Shown here piece after piece: positions 1-10,178 of a stretch of DNA of 31,628 nucleotides. A program made the position numbers and the translations under genes. A model generated the notes under the pieces. The model was not told where the DNA came from. It made no database searches and saw only the letters and a list, made by a program, of their open reading frames with translations. Source of the DNA: JACRBK01 sp964427955. GTDB taxonomy: Bacteria > Chloroflexota > Anaerolineae > Aggregatilineales > Aggregatilineaceae. Position 1 is the stretch's first letter. Each line of letters opens with the position of its first letter. The stretch lies in the NCBI GenBank assembly GCA_964427955.1, contig CAYRWY010000017.1:1-31628 (forward strand), in the 5' to 3' direction.

Positions 1-24
1 CTATAGGTAAAAAATATCTGCTGT

Positions 25-658
25 TTAAGTAATAAACTTTAAATTTTGGTTTGACACAATGTGTACCACGCCGGGACCATGCACGCCCCGCACCGGAATA
101 TTGGCGATGTCCGCCGTCCGGCTGGGACCGCTGATGACGACGATGCTGCTGGACGCCCGAATGCGATCCGCGGGCTGGGCGGCGGCCCAGGTGTCGAAGT
201 TGGGCAGGATTTGATCGGCAGTCACGACGGCAATGTGAACCGGCGGCACCAGCGAGGGCTGGCGCGGCTTACCGGAGCCGCTCACCAGGATCAAGCTGCC
301 GGTTCCGGCCAACGCGGCATCGACGCCGGTCAACCCGATCCGCACGGACGCGTCGCCGGGGGCCTCCGGAATCCCCGCCGCGGCGAGCGCTTCAGCCAGT
401 CCCGGCAGCGGGATATGCGCGCAATCCCAGCGCTGGATGGCGTGATCCGGGGCGATCAACGCCAGGACCCGCTCAAGGGCCTGCTGCGGACCGGTACACG
501 GCGTGACCGTACAGCCCAGGGTCTCGGCCTCGCGCACAAAACGGGCCTGCAACACGGCGGGGGAAGTATCCTCAAAGGGGACCATCTGCTCCCGGTAGTC
601 TGGCGCGGACACGTCGGCAAAGGGCTGGCGTGCGGCGCGGAGTTTGCTCAGAATACGA

Positions 659-672
<14 letters not shown>
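25..672 (-). CDS. lutC: LutC, lactate utilization LUD-domain protein
   Basis: This is the third subunit of the LutABC L-lactate oxidation complex, a cytoplasmic system that converts lactate to pyruvate. The 215-residue protein is a single LUD (YkgG/DUF162) domain. The family's C-terminal signature is visible as a stretch of small and hydrophobic residues (SSSIVVISGPSRTADI), followed by a GVHGP motif near the end. The ATG at 672 is preferred to an in-frame GTG six bases upstream. It overlaps the lutB stop codon by 14 bases, so translation is probably coupled to lutB. The length is normal for the family (about 210-240). Only 24 AT-rich bases follow its stop before the window edge, so any terminator lies at or beyond the edge. 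The role is known from Bacillus LutC; its individual biochemical function is not well defined. Confidence 0.9.
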
Positions 673-2063
<1,391 letters not shown>

Positions 2064-2074
<11 letters not shown>

Positions 2075-2852
2075 CCTTGACCAGCCCTTCCGCCAGGATG
2101 TCGGCAATGTGGCGGGCACGTTTGGGCGAACCGCGCCGCGCCAACCCGCCGTTGATCTGCGCCAGGCAGCTCAGGTCGCCCATGACAATCGTATCGGCGG
2201 GGCAGCGTTCGATGTTATCTAGCTTACGCCGCAGCATCGATCCGCTCACGTCCGCCACTTTGACGGCGAACGTCCCGCCGAAACCGCAGCATTCGTCGTG
2301 CTCCTCCAGCTCGTACACGTTGGCGTTGGCGACGTGACTGAGCAGCGTACGCGCGGGCTGGCCGAGACCCAACATCCGCAGACCATGACAGGAATCGTGA
2401 AAGGCGAAGGAACGCGGCTCAGGCAGCCGCAGCTTGAGATCGGACACGCCCAGGCCGTTCACCAGATATTCGGTGAATTCCCAGGTCTTGCCCGCCACTT
2501 CTTCGGCCAGCGACCGCCAGGGATCGCCCTCAAACAGCCGTGGATACTCGTGGCGGATCATGGCGACGCATGAGCCGGAGGGGGCGACGATCACGTCCGC
2601 CGCCTGGAACGCCTTGAGAAACTGGCGCGCGACCTTGCGGGCCTCTGACCAGTAGCCGCTGTTGAAGGCGGGCTGGCCGCAGCAGGTTTGCCCCGCCGGA
2701 AAGGCGACTTTGACACCCAGGTGATCCAGGAGTCGGACGACGGACTGCCCGGTGTGAGGGTAAATCGCGTCGGAAATACAGGTGACAAATAACGAAACCG
2801 GCTGGCCAACCGGTGACGAACGGGCCGGTAAAGATGAAACTAAAGATACCAT
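2064..2852 (-). CDS. lutA: LutA, CCG-domain iron-sulfur oxidoreductase subunit
   Basis: This is the first Lut subunit, related to GlcF and the GlpC/HdrD proteins, and is thought to hold Fe-S centres used in lactate oxidation. The 262-residue protein has two CCG modules. The first has C25 and C57-C58 (TCCGQPAFNSGYW); the second has HDSCHG near residue 151 and ECCGFGGTF near 188. All the characteristic cysteines are present. A good ribosome-binding site (AAGGA at about 2857-2861) lies six bases before the ATG, which supports this start. The gene begins 34 bases after the stop of the Gfo/Idh oxidoreductase gene, with no terminator between, so lutABC may be read from the same transcript. The length is typical. 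Confidence 0.93.
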
Positions 2853-2886
2853 AATAATCCTTTACGCCAATCTACTCTTGGACCCA

Positions 2887-3918
2887 CTATACATCACTTT
2901 CGCGCCGAGAGGATAATTCATCCAGCCGGATGATTTCACCGGACTCGAGTGACGCACGAGCCGCCAGCGCCGTCTGTACCGCCAGGCGAGCGTCAGCGGG
3001 GGTGACCGTGGCAGGCGGCGTGCCATGCTCGACACAGGCGACGAAATAGGCGATTTCCGCCTCAAAAGGATCGACCGGTTCGAATGCGACCGGTTGGTTG
3101 GGGCGCTGAGGCTCGTGGATCAGGCAGAAATGAGCAGGCTGCCCCAACTCGAAACTGGCGCCCCCGGCCCGAAACTGGTATTCAATCGTGCCGCGATCAC
3201 AGACCACCCGCAGCCCGGTTGAAAAAGGAAAATCGGTCGGCAGCAGGGTGCTGGCTTCCACCGAGGCCGACACGGCGTCGAACGTGACCTGGGTGATCAC
3301 GTGATCCCAACCGCCGGTAGCGCCCTGGACGCCAATTGCCTTGACCTGCCGGGGAGCACCGAACAGCCAGTTCATCAGGTCGAGATCGTGGATATGCAGA
3401 TCCAGCACCGATCCGCCCGTCTTGGCCGGATCGCGGAACCAGGTGGCCCACTGGGGCGCGTTCGACAACCGGTGCGCGGTCGCGATGCGCGGCTGCCCCA
3501 GCCGCCCGCTCTGCAACACCTGGCGGATCGCGACGCACTCCGGCCAAAACCGCAGCACCTGCGCGACCATCAGGTACTTGCCACTCGTGGCCGCTGCTTC
3601 GATGATGGCGTCCGCTTCCGGTACGGATAGCGCGAGCGGTTTTTCGATCACGACGTGTTTTTTCGCGGCGAAGGCGCGGATTGCTACCGGGGGATGCCAG
3701 GGCGTGGGCAGGGCTATGTCCACGAGGTCGATGGACGGGGCGTGCAGAACGGCGTCGGCCTCTACTTCGGGGCGTGCGCCGACCTCCGCCGCCAATGCGG
3801 CGGCTTTCGAGGCGTTGTGGTCGGCAATAATCGCCACCTCGACACCCGGCAGCCTGGCGTAGGCCCGCGCGTGGAGGGTGCCCATAAAGCCCGCCCCAAT
3901 CACCCCAACCTTGACCAT
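2887..3918 (-). CDS. Gfo/Idh/MocA family NAD(P)-dependent oxidoreductase
   Basis: This is a cytoplasmic dehydrogenase of about 343 residues in the family that oxidises or reduces sugars, inositols and related polyols. The N-terminal Rossmann fold starts with GVIGAGFMG. The family catalytic motif EKPLALS lies near residue 93, and a C-terminal alpha/beta domain contains GGSVLDLHIHDLDLMNW near 170, with the conserved HD pair. The ATG at 3918 (MVKVGVIG) is chosen because the Rossmann strand begins right there and a GGGAG ribosome-binding site precedes it. The upstream extension to 3972 is unlike the family. The gene follows the terminator of the GH130 operon and precedes lutABC closely. The substrate cannot be read from the sequence; a sugar or inositol is the usual case. 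Confidence 0.9.
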   Translation of the reverse strand: MVKVGVIGAGFMGTLHARAYARLPGVEVAIIADHNASKAAALAAEVGARPEVEADAVLHAPSIDLVDIALPTPWHPPVAIRAFAAKKHVVIEKPLALSVPEADAIIEAAATSGKYLMVAQVLRFWPECVAIRQVLQSGRLGQPRIATAHRLSNAPQWATWFRDPAKTGGSVLDLHIHDLDLMNWLFGAPRQVKAIGVQGATGGWDHVITQVTFDAVSASVEASTLLPTDFPFSTGLRVVCDRGTIEYQFRAGGASFELGQPAHFCLIHEPQRPNQPVAFEPVDPFEAEIAYFVACVEHGTPPATVTPADARLAVQTALAARASLESGEIIRLDELSSRRESDV

Positions 3919-3984
3919 GCCGGTTTCTCCCTGGAGAAGTGTAGACCCGCCTGATCTTACACACCGCCGCACGGCGGATCAAAT

Positions 3985-4019
3985 AAAAAACGGCGTGAGC
4001 CTGCAACAGACTCACGCCG
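3985..4019 (-). terminator. Rho-independent terminator after the GH130 gene
   Basis: On the minus strand a perfect 9-base stem (CGGCGTGAG paired with CTCACGCCG, plus-strand 3991-3999 and 4011-4019) with an 11-base loop is followed at once by six T residues (the A run at 3985-3990). It lies just after the GH130 stop codon and closes the minus-strand sugar operon. This suggests that the Gfo/Idh gene downstream has its own promoter. Confidence 0.88.
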
Positions 4020-4032
4020 CGTCGCCTTACGA

Positions 4033-4917
4033 TCAGCCTTTGAGGAAGGCCGCGACGTCGCGCTTGCTGACCGACGCGACGGCCATGACGTGATCGCCGC
4101 CGCCGTAGTAGATCCGGTACTCGTCCGGGGTTTCGAGACCGCCGCAGGTGAAGACCACGTTGGGCACATCGCCCCAGTATTCCCAGGGCGTGCCGGGGCA
4201 CAAGATCGGCTCGGCCTGGCGCTTGAGCACTTTGACGGGATTATCCAGGTCGAGCAGCGCCACGCCCAGGCAGTAGATGCGCTCGGCGTTGTAACCGTGA
4301 TAGAACACCAGCCAGCCGGACCCGGTATAGAAGGGCGGGCCGCCCGCGCCGATCCGCATACTTTCCCACGAATCGGGGCGCGGCGACATGACGATCTGGT
4401 GGTCGGTCCAGTGCAGCAGATCGTCCGAGTACGCGATCCACATGTCCGGCGGACGGCGGTGGAACATGACGTAGCGCCCCCCAATTTTACGCGGAAACAG
4501 CGCCACATCCTTGTTGTCCTCGTCCGGCAGGACGATCCCCAGCCGTTCCCACGTGATCAGATTCGTGCTGCGCGCCAGGGACACACGCGTCCCGTGCGGC
4601 GAATAGGCGGTGTAGAACATGTAGTACACCCCGTCCAGCAGGGTGATGCGCGGGTCTTCCACGCCAAAAATCTCGAAGTCGTTCGCCGGTTCCAGCACAG
4701 GCTGTTCCAGGCGGTTGAAGTGGTAGCCATCACGGCTGATCGCACAGCCAATGCGCGACACGCGATCCAGGCCCTGCGCGCGGTAGTGCAGATAGACCAG
4801 GCCGTCATGCTCCGCGATCGCGGCGTTGAACACGTTGCCGTTTTCCCACGGCTGGTGCAGCGACGGCAGGAGGATCGGATTTCCGGCATAGCGGGTAAGG
4901 CTAAGAGGTTGAGTCAT
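4033..4917 (-). CDS. GH130 family glycosidase/phosphorylase (beta-mannoside type)
   Basis: This enzyme of about 294 residues belongs to glycoside hydrolase family 130, which mostly phosphorolyses beta-mannosides to give alpha-mannose-1-phosphate. The five-bladed propeller fold is suggested by repeated YxxY/D-rich strands. Key sites are GVEDPRI near residue 84, which carries the presumed catalytic Asp, the KDVALFP...GRYVMFHRR stretch near 145-160, and IGAGGPPF near 190. The basic and His residues in the middle stretch fit a phosphorylase better than a hydrolase, but I cannot fix the substrate. No signal peptide is seen, so the enzyme should be cytoplasmic. The start at 4917 overlaps the DUF624 stop as ATGA, so translation is coupled. 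It is the last gene of the operon before a terminator. Confidence 0.87.
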   Translation of the reverse strand: MTQPLSLTRYAGNPILLPSLHQPWENGNVFNAAIAEHDGLVYLHYRAQGLDRVSRIGCAISRDGYHFNRLEQPVLEPANDFEIFGVEDPRITLLDGVYYMFYTAYSPHGTRVSLARSTNLITWERLGIVLPDEDNKDVALFPRKIGGRYVMFHRRPPDMWIAYSDDLLHWTDHQIVMSPRPDSWESMRIGAGGPPFYTGSGWLVFYHGYNAERIYCLGVALLDLDNPVKVLKRQAEPILCPGTPWEYWGDVPNVVFTCGGLETPDEYRIYYGGGDHVMAVASVSKRDVAAFLKG

Positions 4918-5543
4918 AATGGGTCTCCAGAATTGAGCGGTTGGGCAGGGAGCTTGCCGTACACCCTCAGACGTTCGATCACGGCCCGATTGCCCAACAA
5001 CGATAAGAAACTCGCGGTGAAGACCGCGAAAGGTAAGATCGCCAGCAGGCTGAGCGCCAGCACCAGCCCACTCAGTGCCAGCAGCACCAGGGTATACAGC
5101 GGGTTTGCCAGCGCCAGGAACAGCGCGTTGCGCAGGGCCATGCGCAGATTTTGCTGCTCTTGCTCCATCAGAAAAGGCCAGACGTAAAACTGCACGGCCA
5201 GCCACAGCACGCCCGCCCCGGCCAATAACAGTTGGATCACCAGGGCGACGGTCCCGTAGAAGACGTAATTTACCGCCCACAACGCGCCGACCACGACGTT
5301 GACCAGCGCCCAGCGCAAGCTGAGCCAGCCATAGCAACGGGCGGCATCAACAAAATCCCCGATATGCTGCCCTTTGCCGTGGGCCATACGGTGCGTCGCG
5401 CCGTACATGCCCGCCGTCGCCAGCGGCAGCAGCACCACCGTCAGGCTCATGCCCAACCAGAGCAGGTTGAGCACGGCCAGCCCGACCATGCCGTGCCACC
5501 AATCAAGGATCGTATCCCAGGTCACATGCAGCGCGTTGTGCAC
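4914..5543 (-). CDS. DUF624 (YesL-like) integral membrane protein
   Basis: This 209-residue polytopic membrane protein is typical of DUF624/YesL proteins found beside CUT1 sugar ABC transporters. About four to five hydrophobic segments are visible, near residues 20-45, 75-100, 100-125, 145-165 and 165-190. The N-terminal region resembles the family pattern (TWDTILDWW, then an LNLLW segment). Its molecular role is not known; a link to transporter assembly or regulation is only inferred from gene context. The start is a GTG at 5543 with an AAGGGG ribosome-binding site that overlaps the stop of the upstream gene. The stop overlaps the GH130 ATG. Confidence 0.85.
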   Translation of the reverse strand: MHNALHVTWDTILDWWHGMVGLAVLNLLWLGMSLTVVLLPLATAGMYGATHRMAHGKGQHIGDFVDAARCYGWLSLRWALVNVVVGALWAVNYVFYGTVALVIQLLLAGAGVLWLAVQFYVWPFLMEQEQQNLRMALRNALFLALANPLYTLVLLALSGLVLALSLLAILPFAVFTASFLSLLGNRAVIERLRVYGKLPAQPLNSGDPL

Positions 5544-5553
5544 AGGTCGCCCC

Positions 5554-8010
5554 TTATTCTTCCGCGAGGGTCACCGCCCCCGTCCGCGTATCGTAAGTCA
5601 GGGTCAGCCGCACGCCGTCCGGTCCCGCGAAGATCCGTTGGGCCACCACCGGTTGGATCAGAAGGCCGTCGATCACGGTCCGGCGGTCCGGCTCGGTCCC
5701 GGCATAGGTCAGGCTGAGGGTATGCGCTCCGGCTTCCAGGTGGACCGGCTCGTCGCCCACGCGATCCAGCCAGAGATAGCGGCGATCCGGCGACGTGTTG
5801 GCGGGCACGACGATCTGCGCGCCGCCATCGACCGAAACGCCCAGCGCGACGGCGTCCGTGCCGCCCGACAGGACGACCTCGGCCCCGCCCAGCGCGTCCA
5901 GATCACTGAGTTGGTCGATCAGGATCAGGTCGGCCAGGTTCGCGGCAGCGTCGGGATCGGCCCCGGTCAGGTCGAGAAACGAATCCCCGCCCACCCCGCG
6001 CCCGATCTCGATCCCCAGTGTTTTGCCGGATTGAGGACTGTCCACGCGCAGGGAGCGGAAAGGCAGCGCCGCCTCGTAGACATAACCGTCCCCGGTCTCG
6101 AACGGCTGCCAGGCGAGTTGGGCGTTGGGCAGCCACGTCCCGGCTACCCATTCCCAGACCTGCGGCCCATCCGGGGTTTGAGCGAGAGTGAACTTGGCGC
6201 TCAGGTGCTGGCCGCGCCCGGTGCCGTCGAGGTAGCCCCACAGCGCATCATAGCGCCACACGCCGGGGCCGATCTCCGGCTGTTCGTGCACGGGATCGCG
6301 CACCGTCACCGCCAGGTAGAGGTTATCCTCATCCCACATGATCTGCACGGCGAAGCTGTCCACGTCCGGCCCGCGCCAGATCGCCGATCCGCGCAAGAAC
6401 TGGCGGGCGGTATTGGCGGCGAACGACGGGATGCCGGCCCATTCGTCCAGCACACCGTCGATCACGACCGGCGACGGCGCGCGCAGGGCGACCAGTTGCA
6501 GGTCTTTGGTCGCAACTGCTTCGCGCTGCTGGGCGGCGTAAATCCAGTAGTCGCCGGAGGTGAGCGTTTCAAAGTCCACATCCAGCGCATCCCCGGCGCC
6601 CAGGCTGTAATAGCGCTGGCCGCTGAAGTAGGCTTCGCCGGTCCAGTCGCGCGTGCGAAAGTCCGGCTTTCCCGCGGTTTTGTGGCCGTATTCGGCCTCG
6701 GCGAGGACGTAGGGCCGGACTTCGACCTGCTGATAGTTCAGGTAGCGCAGCGCCGCCGGAGTCTGGTGGATCGCCAGCAGGGCCAGCAAGGCCTCGATAG
6801 TGGATTCGGCGCCCGCGTTGCGGTTGACGCGCCACTCTACCGGCCCGTTGATGCCGTCGAAACAGCGCCCGGTGTCCGGATCGTACATCGGCACGCCCGC
6901 CATGTTGTTGCCCATGAACCAGGACGCGGCCAGCCCGGCATACTGGGCGTAACGCTCGTCGCCGGTCGCGCGGTAGAGCGCCATATAACCCTGGACCAGC
7001 ATATCGGTATCATAGGCGATCTGCCCGGCCCGCCGGGGCAAGACGCCGATCTCGTGGATCGGCTCGAACGCCAGTTGGCGCATCAAAAACGTGGTGGCAT
7101 CGCGCGCCGCCGAGTCGATCCAGTCCTGGCGGCCCAGCGCCGCGCCCGCCTCGGCCAGGGCATGGACCTGATGGCTGCCCCAGGCGTGCCAGTAGCCAGG
7201 CGCGTCGGTCATGTCGGGATGCATTCCAAACGGATAGGTCTGGCTGTCGCCCACTTGATACGCCGCCAGGCCGTCCGCGACGTACTCGATCAACGCCTGG
7301 GTCTGCGGATTGGGATCGGCGCGGTAGTAGGCGGTGAGCGCCAGAAGCATCACTCCGGAAACATCCGCCGCGCCGCCGGGAATCCAGGCCGGGACGCTGA
7401 TGCCGTGCACCTGGCTGTATTCGCCCTGGTGGCCATGATAGGCGGCGGCCAGCGCGGCCTCGGTCAACTGGTAACTCCGCTGCAATTCGGCAGCATACGC
7501 GGCGTCGAGCGGCGCAAAAACGCGGTAGCCTTCGGCCAGCGACCACAGGCTGCGCATGGCCCACCAGCCCAACGATTTATAGCTGGTGCTGCCGTCGGTG
7601 TTGATCGTCCCGGCGCGATCCAGCACGAAATTGTAGAACGTGCCGTCCGCGTTCTGCACGTAGCGCACGAAATCGAGACACTGCCGGGCGTAGTCCAGCG
7701 CACGCGCATCGCCCGTCTGCTCGTAGTAACCCAGGTAAACCAACGCCGCGCGCGCCACGTCATCGACCGCGGAAATCCCTTCGCCCGCCGCATCGACCCA
7801 TTCGTAGTCCGGCGTTTCGGAATAGATGTGCACGAGGGCGACCGGCTGATCGCCAAACGTCACCGACTCGGTCAGGTACACGAGATGATCGAGATTGATC
7901 AGGTCAGAGCGCATACGACCATCCTGAGCATGGGTAAGGTGAATCACAGGCGATCCGATCCCAATCAGCAGCGTCACCAGGGCGAGCAGCCCCATCCCAC
8001 AGCGTATCAT
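5554..8010 (-). CDS. Secreted multi-domain glycosidase-like protein with CBM9-like domain
   Basis: This is a secreted protein of about 818 residues. Residues 1-29 form a signal peptide ending THAQ. Residues 45-420 have repeated alpha-hairpin sequences typical of an (alpha/alpha)6 barrel, including ISAVDDVARAALVYL and NRNAGAESTIEALL. A beta-rich segment follows (about 425-505, LAEAEYG...). A CBM9-like sugar-binding domain begins near 510 (VVIDGVLDEWAGIP, then DNLYLAVTVRDPVH), and a last beta-sandwich ends the protein. I cannot assign a catalytic family or catalytic residues. The start at 8010 is chosen because it gives the signal peptide and lies six bases after the permease stop. Being in the operon with the ABC transporter and GH130, it probably binds or trims an extracellular polysaccharide. 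Enzymatic activity is inference. Confidence 0.82.
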   Translation of the reverse strand: MIRCGMGLLALVTLLIGIGSPVIHLTHAQDGRMRSDLINLDHLVYLTESVTFGDQPVALVHIYSETPDYEWVDAAGEGISAVDDVARAALVYLGYYEQTGDARALDYARQCLDFVRYVQNADGTFYNFVLDRAGTINTDGSTSYKSLGWWAMRSLWSLAEGYRVFAPLDAAYAAELQRSYQLTEAALAAAYHGHQGEYSQVHGISVPAWIPGGAADVSGVMLLALTAYYRADPNPQTQALIEYVADGLAAYQVGDSQTYPFGMHPDMTDAPGYWHAWGSHQVHALAEAGAALGRQDWIDSAARDATTFLMRQLAFEPIHEIGVLPRRAGQIAYDTDMLVQGYMALYRATGDERYAQYAGLAASWFMGNNMAGVPMYDPDTGRCFDGINGPVEWRVNRNAGAESTIEALLALLAIHQTPAALRYLNYQQVEVRPYVLAEAEYGHKTAGKPDFRTRDWTGEAYFSGQRYYSLGAGDALDVDFETLTSGDYWIYAAQQREAVATKDLQLVALRAPSPVVIDGVLDEWAGIPSFAANTARQFLRGSAIWRGPDVDSFAVQIMWDEDNLYLAVTVRDPVHEQPEIGPGVWRYDALWGYLDGTGRGQHLSAKFTLAQTPDGPQVWEWVAGTWLPNAQLAWQPFETGDGYVYEAALPFRSLRVDSPQSGKTLGIEIGRGVGGDSFLDLTGADPDAAANLADLILIDQLSDLDALGGAEVVLSGGTDAVALGVSVDGGAQIVVPANTSPDRRYLWLDRVGDEPVHLEAGAHTLSLTYAGTEPDRRTVIDGLLIQPVVAQRIFAGPDGVRLTLTYDTRTGAVTLAEE

Positions 8011-8015
8011 TCCGA

Positions 8016-8930
8016 TCAACCTTTCACCGCACCAACCGTCAGCCCTTCGATGAAGTAACGCTGCGCCATGAAGAACAAGGCCAGGATCGGCACGGCCATC
8101 ATGGTGGCCATCGCCATCATGTAGTGCCATTTCGGCGCTTCTTTGGAGAGCGACTGCTGGAAGAACTGGATCGACAGGATCAGCGGGAACATCTGCGTAG
8201 TGTTCAGATAGATCAGCGGGGCCTGGAAGTTATTCCAATTGCCCATGAAGGACAGTACGCCAATCGCCAGAAAGGCCGGTTTGACCAGCGGCAGCATAAT
8301 ATAAAAGAAGATTTGAACGGTATTCGCGCCGTCCACCGTCGCCGCGTCTTCCATCTCGCGCGGGATGGTGAGGAAAAACTGGCGCAGCAGAAACACGTAG
8401 GACGGCCCCCAGGCAAACCAGGCCGGAACAGTCATCGGATCGTAGCTGTTGATCAGGCCCAGCTTTTTCCAGATCAAGAACGTCGGGATCATCATCAGCG
8501 TGCCGGGAATCATCATCGTCGCCAGCATGATGAAGAAGATCACGTCGCGGCCCTTGAACTCGAACCGGGCGAAGCCATAGGCGACGATGGCCGCACTGAA
8601 CATCTCGGCGAACATGGCCAGCACCGTGATGAACAGCGTATTGCCGATGATGCGCAGAAAGGTCAGGCCCGGCGCGATGCTGGCCAGCTTGTCCCAGGCC
8701 TCGACGTAGTTCTTGAACTCCACCGGGCGCGGAATCCACTGCGGCGGCTGGTCGAACAGGTGCTTTTCGAGCTTGAGCGAGGTGGAGATCATCCAGAGGA
8801 CCGGAACCAGGATGATCGCCGCGCCGATCAGCAGCAGGGTGTAGATGACAATCCGCCGGGCCAGGTGACGCATCCGGCGGCGGCGGGCCAGCGGGTCTTC
8901 CATTGGAAGAGATTGAGAGATAGCAGCCAT
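8016..8930 (-). CDS. CUT1 sugar ABC transporter permease, MalG type
   Basis: This is the second permease of a carbohydrate ABC importer in the cytoplasmic membrane. The protein has 304 residues with about six hydrophobic segments, the first near 29-50. The cytoplasmic EAA loop that docks the ATPase is clear near residue 195 (EMEDAATVDGANTVQ followed by LPLVKPA). The C-terminal ending GLTVGAVKG is the usual MalG-type ending. It starts three bases after the stop of the partner permease, so the pair is translated together. The length is normal for the family. The substrate is unknown; the CBM9 protein and GH130 in the same operon suggest an oligosaccharide. Confidence 0.93.
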   Translation of the reverse strand: MAAISQSLPMEDPLARRRRMRHLARRIVIYTLLLIGAAIILVPVLWMISTSLKLEKHLFDQPPQWIPRPVEFKNYVEAWDKLASIAPGLTFLRIIGNTLFITVLAMFAEMFSAAIVAYGFARFEFKGRDVIFFIMLATMMIPGTLMMIPTFLIWKKLGLINSYDPMTVPAWFAWGPSYVFLLRQFFLTIPREMEDAATVDGANTVQIFFYIMLPLVKPAFLAIGVLSFMGNWNNFQAPLIYLNTTQMFPLILSIQFFQQSLSKEAPKWHYMMAMATMMAVPILALFFMAQRYFIEGLTVGAVKG

Positions 8931-8933
8931 CGG

Positions 8934-10100
8934 TTAGGCCTGTCCTTCCTTGCGCCGCGCGCCTTCATAAAACACCCAGGCCGACGATGAACGGAAAATG
9001 AACAGGGTCAGGATGATGATCAGGACAGTCAGCATCCAGCCCAGCGCCGCCGCGTACCCCATCCGACCGAAATTGAAGGCCTCGTTATAGACGAACCAGT
9101 TGACGAACCAGCCGTCCTCGCGTTTGGTCGAGATGAACGCCTGCTGGGTGAAGATCTGGAGCGAGGCAATCGTGCCGGTGATCAGGTTGTAGAACAGGGC
9201 CGGGCTGAGCATGGGAATGGTGATGCGCCGGAACTTGGTCCAGTTGCCCGCGCCGTCAATCGCCGCCGCCTCGTAGAGTTCTGCGCTGATATTCTTCAAT
9301 CCGGCGAGCAGAATGACGGTATTCGCGCCAAAGACCCCCCACAGCCCCATGATCACGAACGACGGCAGCACCAGGTCTTTGTCGGTAAACCAGCCCAGCG
9401 GTTTGACATTCAGCAGGGAGTAGAGAGGCTTGAGCAGCGTGTTGATCAGGCCGCTGTCAGGCGCAAAGATCCAGAACCACAGCAGCGCGACCGCCGCGGT
9501 AGGGAGCACCGCCGGGACGTAGTACAGCGTGCGCCAGAAGCCCACGCCTTTCACTTTTTGATTGAGCAGGAGCGCCACTCCCAGCGCGCCCAGCAGCCCC
9601 AGCGGGATGTTGAGCAAGGCGTAGCGCAGGGTCAGCGAAAGGGCTTTGTAAAAGTAGGGATCGGTCGCGCCCACCAAATAAGTTTTGCCCCGCCAGGTAA
9701 AACGGTCCAGCTCGCGCAAGCGCACCGTCTCCGGCGACGGCGAGTCCAGCGTCCCCAGCACTTGCAGGGGGCGTTCGCCCGGCTTCAGCTCGACGATCTT
9801 GAGCGTGAGCGCGCGTTTGTAATTGAACAGGGGATCTTCTAGGGACTTGGGTTTGTCCCACAATACATTAAATTCGGTGAAGCTCAAATAAAATGAGAGA
9901 CCAATCGGGAACAACACGAGACCCAAAAATCCGACGATCCAGGGGATGACCAGCGAAAAGCCGGTGGCCGCTTCGCGCTTCACGCCGAGCGCGATCAACA
10001 GCCGGTACACGCCATACATCAACGCCGCCAGCGCCACCGCCACCGCGACGTAGCGCAGCAAGGTGGGATAATAGGTTGCAAAAGCACCAGGATCACCCAC
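8934..10100 (-). CDS. CUT1 sugar ABC transporter permease, MalF type, with extra loop
   Basis: This is the first permease of the importer. At 388 residues it is longer than the usual 290-310. An extra N-terminal hydrophobic segment (13-38) precedes the normal first helix (49-72). An insertion of about 65 residues (roughly 82-148) lies between that helix and the next one, on the predicted outer face. The EAA loop is clear near 282 (ELYEAAAIDGAGNWTKF followed by IPMLSPA). The start is a GTG at 10100 with a strong GAGGAG ribosome-binding site. The insertion recalls the large periplasmic loop of MalF but shows no obvious similarity by eye. A hairpin lies between this gene and the binding-protein gene upstream. 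Confidence 0.92.
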   Translation of the reverse strand: MGDPGAFATYYPTLLRYVAVAVALAALMYGVYRLLIALGVKREAATGFSLVIPWIVGFLGLVLFPIGLSFYLSFTEFNVLWDKPKSLEDPLFNYKRALTLKIVELKPGERPLQVLGTLDSPSPETVRLRELDRFTWRGKTYLVGATDPYFYKALSLTLRYALLNIPLGLLGALGVALLLNQKVKGVGFWRTLYYVPAVLPTAAVALLWFWIFAPDSGLINTLLKPLYSLLNVKPLGWFTDKDLVLPSFVIMGLWGVFGANTVILLAGLKNISAELYEAAAIDGAGNWTKFRRITIPMLSPALFYNLITGTIASLQIFTQQAFISTKREDGWFVNWFVYNEAFNFGRMGYAAALGWMLTVLIIILTLFIFRSSSAWVFYEGARRKEGQA

Positions 10101-10133
10101 GAGGAGCCTCCTCTATGACACCCATTGGCGAGT

Positions 10134-10162
10134 CCGCAGGGGCGGGGTTACCACCCCTGCGG
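10134..10162 (-). other. Intercistronic hairpin between binding-protein and permease genes
   Basis: A perfect 9-base inverted repeat (CCGCAGGGG at 10134-10142 and CCCCTGCGG at 10154-10162) with an 11-base loop lies in the 78-base gap after the solute-binding protein gene. It has no T run on the minus strand, so it is more likely an RNA-stabilising or processing hairpin than a terminator. Such hairpins often allow more binding protein than permease. Confidence 0.6.
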
Positions 10163-10178
10163 AGGTTGGGGAAACCTG

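Noticed and set aside
3964..3977. CCGCCG-CA-CGGCGG inverted repeat before the Gfo/Idh gene.
   Set aside because: It could be an operator, but the GC-rich composition makes such repeats frequent and no promoter elements frame it.
5374..8058. Open frame of 894 codons on the plus strand, antisense to the secreted CBM9 protein.
   Set aside because: It is a shadow caused by high GC at third positions. The translation is rich in Arg, Gly and His without domain motifs, while the opposite strand has a signal peptide and a CBM9-like domain.
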